From positions 4,523,001-4,587,000 of the forward strand of contig CP054838.1 of the NCBI GenBank assembly GCA_028768545.1: 64,000 nucleotides of DNA, given 5' to 3'. Under the pieces are notes generated by a model. The model was given only the letters and a program-made list of their open reading frames with translations, was not told where the DNA came from and ran no database searches. Position numbers and translations under genes: made by a program. Positions 7,358 to 16,575 of this stretch are shown one piece after another. How positions within the stretch are numbered: the stretch's first letter is position 1; each line of letters begins with the position of its first letter. This DNA comes from Desulfobacter sp. Lineage in GTDB: Bacteria; Desulfobacterota; Desulfobacteria; Desulfobacterales; Desulfobacteraceae.

Positions 7358-9130
7358 TTAAGCCTTGGGGTACATGGACTCGATCAGATCATAATATTTT
7401 TCAGAAATCACTTTTCGCTTTAACTTCAAGGTCGGGGTAATTTCACCGGTTTCAACGGTAAACGGCTTGGGCAGAAGGGTGAATTTCTTAATGGTTTCCA
7501 CCCGGGCCAGCTGGGTGGAATTTCGCTTGATCCGTTCCCTGTAAAGCGCGTGAACATCTTCCCGGCAAATCAGTTCTTCGGTTGAAGACCAGGTGATGCC
7601 TTTTTGCATGGCCCAGGCCTCAAGGGCATCCATGGACGGAACCACCAAGGCGCAAATGAATTTTCTCCGGTCGCCAATGGCCACGATCTGCTCAATGAAA
7701 TAATCTTTGCCCACCAGGGTCTCAATGTGCTGGGGGGCAATATTCTTTCCGCCGGAGGTAATGATCAGCTCTTTGATCCGGTCGGTGATCCTTAAAAAGC
7801 CCTGGGGATCGAACTCTCCGATATCCCCTGTCTTAAACCATCCATCCACCATGGCGGCCGCAGTTTTTTCAGGATTGTTATAATAGCCTTTCATGACCTG
7901 CCCCCCTTTGACAAGGACCTCTCCATGAGCCCCGATTTTAACCTCGGTATTGGGGACAGGCTTACCCACGGTGCCGAATTTAAAGGCCCCGGGGGTGTTA
8001 AAACTGATCATGGGAGAGGTTTCGGTCAGTCCGTATCCCTGGCAGACCAGCAGGCCGCAGGCAAAAAAGAACTCTTCAATGGACCTTTCCAGAGGGGCAC
8101 CGCCTGCGGAAAAAAAGTTTTTAGGCCCGCCCACAAGATCCCTGACCTTGGACAATACCAGGGTATCAAAAATCTTAAATTTTATCCTAAGGCCCAGGGG
8201 AATGGTTTGATTTTCTTTTTTCCTTTGGTGATAGGCCATGCCCTTATCAACAGCTGCGCTGAACAATTTCTTTTTCAAGGGTGAGGCGGTTTCCTGGGCA
8301 TTGTAAACAGCCGCATAAATTTTTTCATAGAGCCTTGGCACAGAAACCATGGCTGTGGGCTTGACCTCCTTGAGGGTCTCAATAACCTTTTTGGGATCAG
8401 ACAGATAGGTATTTAACGCCCCCTTTGAATAAAGATAATAGGACCACAGCCGCTCGTATACGTGGCTTAGGGGCAGAAAAGACAAGGAGACATCTTCCTT
8501 TGTCACTTTAAAATGCAAATCCAGGGCCGTAAACTGGTGAAAGAGATTGCCGTGGCTGAGCATCACCCCCTTGGGAAGCCCTGTGGTGCCCGAGGTATAG
8601 ATAATGGTCAATGTGGTATCCATCGTGACCTGTCCCTGCCTGGCGCAAATTTCATCCCCAAGCGTCGGGTCCACAGCGTCATGGGTATACTCATCAAAAA
8701 AGACAAATGCATTGCCATGGACCTTTAGGCCCGGATCATAGGAGACAATCTTAATCTCCGGAATCAAAGACAGATTATCATATTGATCCTGGTTGCCCAC
8801 AAATACCAGGCCAATGCCTGCGTCTTTGACAATATATTCAACCTGCTCGGCCGTATTGGTGCTGTAAACCGGAACAGAAATCAAGCCTGCCATAATGCAG
8901 GCAAAATCGGTGATCGCCCATTGGTAGCAATTGTCAGAATAGATGCCCACCCGGTCTCCCGGCTCAAGGCCGGCACTGATCATGGCGGCAGCCAGACCGT
9001 GGACCCGGGCCCACATCTGACCGTAGGTCAGGCTGTTCCATTCCTGGTTTTCTTTATATCTTAATGCGGTGCGCGAATCATTTGTTTCAACAATTTTTGT
9101 AATCATCCGGCCCAAATGCTGGGAATTCAT
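7358..9130 (-). CDS. Long-chain-fatty-acid-CoA ligase (AMP-forming)
   Basis: A 590-residue ANL-superfamily enzyme. The P-loop YTSGTTGLPKG is at residues 178-188, the QGYGLTETSP A5-type motif lies in the middle, and KTGDIGEFDPQGFLRITDRIKE gives the hinge and adenylate-binding part; TPTLKLKRK near the C-terminus holds the catalytic Lys region. Length and organisation match FadD15-type bacterial ligases. It activates free fatty acids to acyl-CoA, feeding the beta-oxidation genes elsewhere in the window. It is monocistronic on the minus strand; the start at 9130 has no strong SD. Confidence 0.93.
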   Translation of the reverse strand: MNSQHLGRMITKIVETNDSRTALRYKENQEWNSLTYGQMWARVHGLAAAMISAGLEPGDRVGIYSDNCYQWAITDFACIMAGLISVPVYSTNTAEQVEYIVKDAGIGLVFVGNQDQYDNLSLIPEIKIVSYDPGLKVHGNAFVFFDEYTHDAVDPTLGDEICARQGQVTMDTTLTIIYTSGTTGLPKGVMLSHGNLFHQFTALDLHFKVTKEDVSLSFLPLSHVYERLWSYYLYSKGALNTYLSDPKKVIETLKEVKPTAMVSVPRLYEKIYAAVYNAQETASPLKKKLFSAAVDKGMAYHQRKKENQTIPLGLRIKFKIFDTLVLSKVRDLVGGPKNFFSAGGAPLERSIEEFFFACGLLVCQGYGLTETSPMISFNTPGAFKFGTVGKPVPNTEVKIGAHGEVLVKGGQVMKGYYNNPEKTAAAMVDGWFKTGDIGEFDPQGFLRITDRIKELIITSGGKNIAPQHIETLVGKDYFIEQIVAIGDRRKFICALVVPSMDALEAWAMQKGITWSSTEELICREDVHALYRERIKRNSTQLARVETIKKFTLLPKPFTVETGEITPTLKLKRKVISEKYYDLIESMYPKA

Positions 9131-9569
9131 ATATACACCTGAAATTTTAAATTAAAGCCAAGTCTCTACACGGCATTGAACCTTGAATCAAGCCCTGACT
9201 TTTCGGAAAAAAGGGGATATTTTCCCCAACCCTTTAGGGCTGTGGCAGGTCGTTTGAATGTAAAACTTTTGCAATACCCCCGGCAATGAAGTAACGCAAC
9301 GATCAAACCCGGCCGGGGAACATTTCAGATCGGTGTTAAAGGGGCTCTAATTCTTTATTATCAGCCATTTTTAAATTATCCTTTTCCAGCTCTGGAAACT
9401 GCCGCATTTACAAAAACGCCCCCCACCCTATCTGTGCAGACCCCGCAATAGTTTTACCCGCCCTGCCCGTTTCAAAATATTAACCAGCAATCATACATAC
9501 CAAGTACTCAGTCAATTTTATCCGGTATTACCCATTCCCTGGTACACGGTTTAAAGAAGGTCTGTGCCC
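9131..9569. other. Gap without recognisable gene
   Basis: No convincing coding sequence, RNA gene or repeat is seen. Short reading frames have no SD and no recognisable protein features. A small GGGGA/TTCCCC hairpin lies near 9211-9225. The stretch borders the structured element at 9570. Confidence 0.5.
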
Positions 9570-9720
9570 TAACCCGGCGGGGGCACGGGTGGGTACTTCA
9601 CCTAAAGCATTCCCGGTCGTCCTGACCGGAAATGCAACGGACGCTCTGATGATTTGCGGTCCTGCAATCATTCAGAGCTCACGCCGGTTCAGCATCCCAC
9701 CCGCACCCCTGCCTGATTCT
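9570..9720 (-). ncRNA. Structured RNA-like element, copy 1 (two CAGGAC-loop hairpins)
   Basis: Read on the minus strand, an outer 14-bp helix (9696-9709 with 9580-9593, two G-T wobbles) encloses two hairpins. One has a CTCTGA/TCAGAG plus TGATT/AATCA stem and loop CAGGACCG (9644-9677). The other has a GCATT-CCGGT type stem and loop CAGGACG (9607-9635). The same layout and loop sequences recur on the opposite strand at 9833-9984 with different stem sequences, which suggests conserved structure rather than conserved sequence. No ORF fits. I do not recognise a known RNA family; function unknown. Confidence 0.5.
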
Positions 9721-9832
9721 CCTGATAAACTTTCACGGCTGCAAATTTCCCAAAATAATTTTAGGACCTCGGACAAAACAAGGGGGGAATGGCAATCAGC
9801 AGAGTTTAAATTTTGATACACGATGTTTGTAA

Positions 9833-9984
9833 CCCCGGGTCTCCAGGCAGTGGCGGGGAGGACTTGCCAGCGGCATGAGTACAAGCCGGATTTCAGGACG
9901 ACAAATCCGGTTGTACGACCGCTCTGCAGCGGATCAGGACGATCCGCGGAAGTTTAGCTGGAAGTCCTCACCGCTGCGGCCGGG
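9833..9984 (+). ncRNA. Structured RNA-like element, copy 2 (two CAGGAC-loop hairpins)
   Basis: The outer helix is built from CCCGG/CCGGG, GCAGTGG/CCGCTGC (9847-9853 with 9971-9977), GAGGACTT/AAGTCCTC (9858-9865 with 9962-9969) and CCAGC/GCTGG. Inside are a 14-bp hairpin (9879-9916, one bulged G) with loop CAGGACGAC and a 7-bp hairpin (9929-9947, GCGGATC/GATCCGC) with loop AGGAC. A weak GGG/CCC stem followed by T6 (about 9988-10008) could end a transcript. It resembles copy 1 in order of parts and loop motif. Possible roles (inference): regulatory RNA with GGA loops, or the mobile unit of an intergenic repeat. Confidence 0.5.
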
Positions 9985-10556
9985 TACAGGGTTGTTTTCC
10001 CCTTTTTTCAAATCCTTTTTAAAAACATTGGCAGAAATCAGCCATATCTCCAAAATTCTTTATTTGCCCAAAATCAAGTCTGGTATATTGTTTACTGTTT
10101 GAATATCAAATGAAATTTTCCACAATCACAAGATGTGGTGCCAGATTTTGATGCTTAAAACCCAGAATTCTTAATAATAGTCCGGGCTTCTGGGATAGGC
10201 ATTGGGGAAATTTGGTTTATACGATAGTCTACGGTGGAAAAAATTTAAGAGACCAGTACAATTCAGTGGCTCCCTCACAACAAAAAAAATATAAGTATAA
10301 ATAATTAGAGCATATGTGTGCGTTTTAATCAGGGTTTCTATTGCATTTTTCTGCCTAAAGTGATTATGTCTTTGTGTGTGATATTACGCTCTCAATAAGA
10401 GATCATCATTATTTTCTGTCGTATATCACTCCGATCTTCATGGTATGCGGTTCTTATCCAGGAATGATATCCGCACCCGGATATCTCGGCTATACGGGTC
10501 CGGTCAATTCCTTGTTGGAACCAATGAAATACTTTAGTGAAACAGAAAAAGCCCTC
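9985..10556. other. Gap between structured element and IS3 end
   Basis: An AT-rich stretch with no recognisable gene. Short open frames (for example near 10374-10589) run into the IS3 terminal repeat, have no SD and no familiar motif. Nothing else supportable was found. Confidence 0.45.
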
Positions 10557-10623
10557 TGTGACAATATAAGTGAGACACTTACCCCTTGATAAATTAGTGT
10601 AGGGCGGGTAAGGCAATACTTAT

Positions 10624-11133
10624 ATGAAACCGATAAAAATGAACCCACTACCAGAGTCCGAAAAACAGGCAGCCCCCAAGGAGGCACCAATGGAAGGAGC
10701 CCATAGGGCGACTGGAATTGGTGCCTCCTTGGGGGGACAGGATTCAATCCCTGATCCTGAAGTTCCTGAGAAAAAGCCCCGGCGTAATTTCACTGCTTCT
10801 TATAAACTGCGTATTCTCCAAGAGGTTGAAAACTGCAATGAATCCGGAGGAATAGGTAGGATACTTCGAAGAGAGGGCCTCTATTCTTCAAATTTAGCCG
10901 ATTGGCGCAAAGCCCGGAATAAAGGACTTCTCAACGCCATGGCACCTCGAAAGCGAGGGAGGAAATCCAAAGAGAAGAACCCATTGGCAACAGAGGTCGC
11001 CAGACTTCAAAAAGAAAAATCTAAATTAGAGCATAAGTTAAAACAGGCGGAACTCATCATTGAAGCCCAAAAAAAAATTTCTCAGATCCTGGGAATCCAA
11101 CAAAATCTGGACGACCTCAAAGGAGACGACTGA
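10624..11133 (+). CDS. IS3-family transposase OrfA
   Basis: A 169-residue protein. The HTH region (about residues 55-105, RRNFTASYKLRIL onward) is of the Tnp_1 type and is followed by a Lys/Glu-rich leucine-zipper-like coiled coil (about 120-155), the usual OrfA layout. Its TGA stop overlaps the orfB ATG (TGATG), so coupling by reinitiation or frameshifting is expected. The first 50 residues are unusual for OrfA and are encoded over a 19-bp inverted repeat. The reading frame is intact, but the partner OrfB is interrupted, so the element cannot move by itself. Confidence 0.88.
   Translation: MKPIKMNPLPESEKQAAPKEAPMEGAHRATGIGASLGGQDSIPDPEVPEKKPRRNFTASYKLRILQEVENCNESGGIGRILRREGLYSSNLADWRKARNKGLLNAMAPRKRGRKSKEKNPLATEVARLQKEKSKLEHKLKQAELIIEAQKKISQILGIQQNLDDLKGDD
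10673..10735. repeat. 19-bp perfect inverted repeat inside orfA
   Basis: CCCCCAAGGAGGCACCAAT (10673-10691) pairs exactly with 10717-10735 across a 25-base loop. It lies about 50 bases into orfA and contains an SD-like AAGGAGG. Hairpins near transposase starts in other IS elements reduce translation from read-through transcripts; a similar role here is inference. Confidence 0.8.
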
Positions 11134-12757
11134 TGAATGCCGCCCTAACGTTAAGTCACGATCTTGGGAAAAAGCCTTCATGTGAGGCTTTCGGTGTCCC
11201 TCGCTCATCTTTTTATAGGTTTTATTCTCCGAAAAAACAGGTGAAATCAAAGCGGGGCAGCTCTCCTCTTTCTTTGAATCCTGATGAACAACAAACGGTT
11301 TTGGATATTCTTCACTCGGACACGTATCGAGACCAGGCCCCATACCAGGTCTATGCCTCTCTTCTTGATAAAGGAAAATACTATTGCTCCATCAGAACGA
11401 TGTATCGGCTTCTTCACAAAGAACATGGTTCTGTACCGGAACGAAGACGGCAGGTAAATCGCCCGAAATATAAAAAACCTGAATTGCTGGCAACCGGACC
11501 GAATCAGGTCTGGTCCTGGGATATTACCAAGTTGAAAAGCGTCACAAAATGGACTTATTTCTATCTGTATGTAATCATGGATATTTTCAGCAGGTATGTT
11601 GTCGGCTGGATGGTCGCCCATAAGGAACAAACAGCATTGGCCAAAAGGCTTATTGAGAGGGCGCATTCCCATTTTCCCGGTTATACCGCTGGCACTGGAT
11701 TGTGCATGTTTGCCATCTGCTTCAGGCAGTTCCAACGCCCTGCTTTATAAAATGATCGCAGCATAATCATTTTTTCTGCATTCTCCCGATACCAAAAGAT
11801 GCATGGACCTTTAAGACGTAAATTCACGACTCTCCGAATCGAACTTTCAATAGCACCGCTGCCAATAGGTAAGTTCAACGCTTTTACAGTTGAGAAATTA
11901 AGCCTCAGTTCATTGCGCACAAAATAATCCCGTTCCGTCTTGATAGCCTTACTGTTTCTGCCTCTACAAAGCTTCTGGACGGCCTGTACCACCTCAATCG
12001 CCTTTCCCTTCAGCAGAAGACCTCGCTGCTTCGATACCCAGCGTTTGCGTTCCTTGGATGACCAGGTCTTCCTTAAGCCTGCTACTGTACCCAGATGCTC
12101 AACTGCATGGTAGAAATCGAGAAGTTCATACACACGCTCAGGAGCCAAACCCAATGCTTTTAGCAGTCCGGGGATTCGATTCCAAATCCAATGTGCCCCA
12201 TCTGCAACAAACAGTATTTTGTCTGAGTTCTGAATATGAAGGGAGTTCAAATAACCCTTTAACAAGTGGAATACACCATCCGGTCCATTGAAACAGCCAT
12301 CAATAAATGGTGAAAAGCTTTTTTCTTGTTTTCCATGGGCGTCCACTACATAAATGATCAAAAGCTTGGGTTCTCGCCATGCCCCACGAAATCGGGTTCT
12401 ATCCTTTTGGGTTTTTGGTCCCCTTTTCTTCTCTCTGAGCCGAGTGCGGCCACCATCAGTGCTGATAACGACTCGCCGCCCTTCAAGTAAATCTCTATCA
12501 TTTAATGGGATTCGGCCCGCTTGTTGTTCGGCTCGAGCCCGCTCTGCGTACCGATAGGTCAGTTTACCGATGACCTTTATACCCAACGTCATCCCACGGT
12601 CACAAAGCACTTGACGGACTTCTTCAAAAGAACTTAATAAGGGTTCATCAGAAAATCGCGTACCTGGACTGAGAAACATCACTGGGAAGGCAATAACACA
12701 GTAAGGATTTTTATGCTTGAAATGATGGTGTGAACATGATCATGTTCTAATTTTTTT

Positions 12758-14068
12758 CAGTAGTGTCCGGTTAGGTTGTTGCATATAAAAAGCATCTAAA
12801 ATCATTGAAAAAACAGTCTGTTTTGTGTTGACAAATGTGCGTAAAAATTTTTGTGCGCCTTGAAAATTTAACTCAAGGAGCTCAAATGACGCACATCTCA
12901 GTCCCTAAAAAACAACTACGGTCCCTGAACTTTGACAATTTCAGGTGCTCTCTGATAAAGTCACTTTCAAAAGCACCGGAATTACAATCTCGAGGAGACC
13001 GCCCTTTAAAAATGACATTCGAAGACCAGATAAATGCTTTGGTTTATTTCCATCTTCAGGAGCACAAGTCTGCCCGACATTTAATTCAGGATCTCAAGGA
13101 GAATGTTTTTGCTAAAGAAAATATTGCGCCAGACGGTGGTATCAGCCGTAGTAGTTTCTGTGAAGCCATCAATCACAGGGGACTCGAACAACTGCAATTT
13201 ATCTTTGAGGATCTTTATAAACAGGCTCTTGAGTGTCATCCGGGTGAACACGCCGAGTTAGGAGAGTTGGTTTCCATTGACGGTAGTCTCATAAATGCAG
13301 TCCTTTCAATGCACTGGGCGAACTACAGAAAAGGAAGTAAAAAAGCCAAAGTACATTGCGGATTTGACATTAATCACGGAATCCCAAACAAAATCTTTTT
13401 GACTGAAGGCAACGGCGCTGAACGCACTTTTGTTCCCAAAATACTTTCCAAGGGGCAAACAGGTGTTATGGATCGTGGATATCAATCCCATAAAGAATTT
13501 GACCTGCTTCAGGAGCAAGGCAAACATTTTGTCTGCCGTATAAAAACCAGGACAACAAGAACAATTATTGATAACCACGAGACCCCTTCCGACAGCTACA
13601 TTTTTTATGATGCACTGGTTAAACTTGGTACTCCGAATCAAAACCAGACGAAAAGGCCTGTTCGGGTTGTTGGCTATAAAATTGCTGGCGTCAAATACTA
13701 TGTGGCAACTGACAGGCATGATTTAACAGCGGAACAAATAGCAACAATTTATAAACTCCGGTGGACCATTGAGGATTTTTTCAAATGGTGGAAAGAACAT
13801 CTGAAGGTATATCATCTCATTGCCCGCAGTGAATACGGCCTTATGGTTCAGATTCTTGGCGGCCTTATCACTTACCTGTTACTGACAATCCATTGCCAAA
13901 AACAGTTTAATGAAAAGGTCACGATCAAAAGAGTTCGGCAGCTGCGAACCGCCATTCTAAATGACCTGTTTGGCTGCGAGGAGCAGGGCTCTCATAGTTC
14001 AAACAGGGACAATATTGTCAAAGATCAAAAAATTATTGAGCAAGCAAAAACCTAACCGGACATCACTG
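12758..14068 (+). mobile_element. IS4-family element, copy 1 (intact)
   Basis: 1311 bp with 18-bp ends CAGTAGTGTCCGGTTAGG and the inverse of CAGTGATGTCCGGTTAGG (16 of 18 match). The flanks are AATTTTTTT on both sides (12749-12757 and 14069-14077), a 9-bp duplication of a sequence present once in ISL3 copy 2. It lies in the leader of ISL3 copy 1, ten bases after the 16-bp palindrome, separating that leader from the transposase gene. Confidence 0.92.
12886..14055 (+). CDS. IS4-family transposase (intact)
   Basis: 389 residues from ATG 12886, chosen for AAGGAG 5 bases upstream; an earlier in-frame ATG at 12835 lacks an SD. The DDE core is visible as LVSIDGSLI (first Asp), GVMDRGYQS (second Asp) and YKLRWTIEDFFKWWK, the Y-(2)-R-(3)-E-(6)-K signature of the IS4 family with the catalytic Glu. 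The frame is complete, and this is the only intact copy of this transposase in the window. Confidence 0.93.
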   Translation: MTHISVPKKQLRSLNFDNFRCSLIKSLSKAPELQSRGDRPLKMTFEDQINALVYFHLQEHKSARHLIQDLKENVFAKENIAPDGGISRSSFCEAINHRGLEQLQFIFEDLYKQALECHPGEHAELGELVSIDGSLINAVLSMHWANYRKGSKKAKVHCGFDINHGIPNKIFLTEGNGAERTFVPKILSKGQTGVMDRGYQSHKEFDLLQEQGKHFVCRIKTRTTRTIIDNHETPSDSYIFYDALVKLGTPNQNQTKRPVRVVGYKIAGVKYYVATDRHDLTAEQIATIYKLRWTIEDFFKWWKEHLKVYHLIARSEYGLMVQILGGLITYLLLTIHCQKQFNEKVTIKRVRQLRTAILNDLFGCEEQGSHSSNRDNIVKDQKIIEQAKT

Positions 14069-15124
14069 AATTTTTTTGTGTTATTCGCACAAAATCGGAG
14101 AATGAATTAATGTCCACAAGCTTCATATACCATGCCTTTGGCCTTCGTGACTACTTTTATAAAACAACGCGTTTCATCGGTGGAATAATCACTTTTGAAC
14201 TCATACCAAAACCGGAGGCGGTAAAATGCCCGGAATGTAATTCCAGGTCCGTCACCAGGAAAGGGATTGTGACAAGAGATCTCAGAACAATACCGGTAGG
14301 TTCAAAACCCGTGATTCTCAGGACGGCTATCCAGAGAATTTGGTGTTCGTTCTGTCAATTTGTCCGGCAAATCAAACTATCCTTTGCCCAGGAGGGGAAA
14401 AGCTATACCCGGGCTTTTGAACGGTATGTCTTGGAGTTGTCTCAGTTCATGACAATCAAAGATATTGCCATCCATTTAAGGATCAGCTGGGATACGATAA
14501 AGCAGATCCAGAAAGAAGACCTGCTGAGGCGTTATCGAAATATCCCCCTTGAGAAAGTCCGGCAGATTGCCATAGATGAAATTTCCATAGGGAAAGGGCA
14601 TAAATACTTGACCATCGTGATGGATCTGGAATCCGGTAGAATTCTGCACGTGGGAGAAGGAAAAGGTGGTGAAGCTTTGAAATCTTTTTGGACAAAAGTG
14701 AAAATATCGAAAGCAAAAATCAAAGCCGTCAGCATCGATATGTCCCCGGCATACTTGAGTGCTGTTATTGAAAATCTTTCTGGTTCAGCAATTGTCTTTG
14801 ACAGATTTCATGTTGTTAAATTGTTCAATGAGAAACTGTCGGATTTCAGGCGAAAGCTCTACAACCTTCTTGCCAATACCGGGCAACAAAAACTTCTGAA
14901 GGGAGTCCGGTGGCTTTTGTTAAAAAATCCCGAAAACCTCAGTGATGACAAGAAGGAGGCCCAACGGTTAGAAGAAGCATTGAAAATAAATCAGCCGCTA
15001 TTGGCAGTCTACTACATGAAAGAGGAACTCAGGCAAATATGGAATCAAAAGAAAAAAGAAACAGCTGAAAAGATAGTCAGCAATTGGATCAATCTGGCCA
15101 ATATTTCCAAAATTCCAATGTTGA

Positions 15125-16575
15125 GAGGGCGTTCAAAATTCTGTGTCAGTTGAATGAAAGCTGATATACTCAGCTAAATAAGGAGAACTGACATGACCGA
15201 AGAAAACACCGAATTTGATTTTCAAAAAGCCCTTAAAGGCATCCAGGAAGGTAAACCCTTCACAGGTAAGGGCGGCGTCCTTACATCATTAATCAAAAAT
15301 CTTGCTGAAGCTGCTCTTGAAGGAGAGTTGGAGTCCCATCTCGGGCAGGAAGTTTCTGCCAACCGCCGTAATGGAAAAAGCAAAAAGACCATTAAATCCC
15401 TGGATGGTAAATTTGAGCTAAAAACCCCGCGTGACAGGGCCGGAACCTTCTCTCCACAGATCGTCAAAAAACATCAGACAACGCTCAGCGATGAAATTGA
15501 AAGAAAGATAATAGCCCTTTACGGCCTGGGCATGAGTTATAATGATATGGCTTCCCATTTACAGGAAATCTATGGACTTGAGATTTCAAATGCCACTCTG
15601 AGCACCATTACCGATAAAATCATCCATACCGTCAAAGAATGGCAGGCCAGGCCGTTGGAAAATGTGTACCCAATCGTATGGCTTGATGCCATACATTATA
15701 AAGTACGAGAAAACGGAAAGGTCGGCAGCAAAGCCGTTTACACAATTCTTGGGGTGAATATCGAGGGCCGCAAAGAGGTTCTTGGGCTGTACATATCCGA
15801 GAATGAGGGTGCGAACTTCTGGCTGCAGGTGTTAACAGACCTTTCAAACCGAGGGGTAAAAGATATCCTGATTGCCTGTGTTGATGGTCTAAAAGGTTTT
15901 CCCGAGGCCATTGAGACCATATTCCCGGACACAGAAGTTCAACTCTGCGTAGTCCACCAGATCCGAAATTCATTGAAATACGTTGGTTCCAAAAATAAAA
16001 AGGAATTTATGGCAGATCTAAAACGTGTTTATAAAGCGGTCAATAAGGATCTGGCCGAAGAAGAACTGGATATCTTGGAAAATAAATGGAATGACAAATA
16101 CCCGATTGTGATAAAATCCTGGCGGAACAACTGGGAACGCCTCAGTCATTTCTTTAAATATCCAGAAGAGATTCGACGGATAATATACACCACAAATACC
16201 ATTGAGGCTGTGCATCGACAGTTTCGAAAACTGACCAAAACAAAGGGATCATTCCCGAACCAGGACAGCCTGTTAAAACTGCTTTACATGGGGATCCAGA
16301 ACGCCAGTAAAAAATGGACAATGCCGATTCAAAATTGGTCACTGACAATTTCCCAGTTGGCAATTTTCTTTGAAGGCCGGCTGGATAAAGAGCTGGGAAT
16401 TTGATAGGGATTTATTTACAGATGGAAAAGATGGTTCCAGGAACTCCACTCCAGCAAAAGTCAACTCCTCCGACGTGGCTGATTGAAGGCCCATTCTCGG
16501 ACCTGACTTTTACTTCCGCTGGCGCTGAGGCAGATCCGGGAACCGAAACCGTGACACAGAATTCTGAACATTCCC
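15125..16575 (+). mobile_element. IS256-family element, copy 1
   Basis: 1451 bp. Left end GAGGGCGTTCAAAATTCTG, right end the inverse of GGGAATGTTCAGAATTCTG; the 24-bp ends match at 19 positions. The perfect 8-bp duplication AATGTTGA flanks it (15117-15124, 16576-16583). It interrupts ISL3 copy 1 and is thus one of the youngest layers of the stack. Confidence 0.94.
15193..16404 (+). CDS. IS256-family transposase, copy 1
   Basis: A 403-residue Mutator-type transposase. Catalytic residues are seen in VWLDAIHYK (Asp), CVDGLKGFPEAI (Asp) and TNTIEAVHRQFRK (Glu), with the CVVHQIRNSLKYV zinc-like His/Cys segment between. AAGGAG lies 7 bases before the ATG. The frame is full length. About 170 bases of non-coding element sequence follow before the right end. 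Confidence 0.95.
   Translation: MTEENTEFDFQKALKGIQEGKPFTGKGGVLTSLIKNLAEAALEGELESHLGQEVSANRRNGKSKKTIKSLDGKFELKTPRDRAGTFSPQIVKKHQTTLSDEIERKIIALYGLGMSYNDMASHLQEIYGLEISNATLSTITDKIIHTVKEWQARPLENVYPIVWLDAIHYKVRENGKVGSKAVYTILGVNIEGRKEVLGLYISENEGANFWLQVLTDLSNRGVKDILIACVDGLKGFPEAIETIFPDTEVQLCVVHQIRNSLKYVGSKNKKEFMADLKRVYKAVNKDLAEEELDILENKWNDKYPIVIKSWRNNWERLSHFFKYPEEIRRIIYTTNTIEAVHRQFRKLTKTKGSFPNQDSLLKLLYMGIQNASKKWTMPIQNWSLTISQLAIFFEGRLDKELGI

Noticed and set aside
9833..9984. Cobalamin riboswitch on the minus strand
   Set aside because: GCCACTGC resembles the B12 box, but no other conserved riboswitch segment is present and no B12 gene follows.
9570..9984. Integron attC sites
   Set aside because: No GTTRRRY/RYYYAAC core sites, no integrase and no gene cassettes; the hairpin loops are conserved rather than the ends.
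10374..10589. 71-codon frame before the IS3 element
   Set aside because: It runs through the IS3 terminal repeat and shows no family resemblance or SD.
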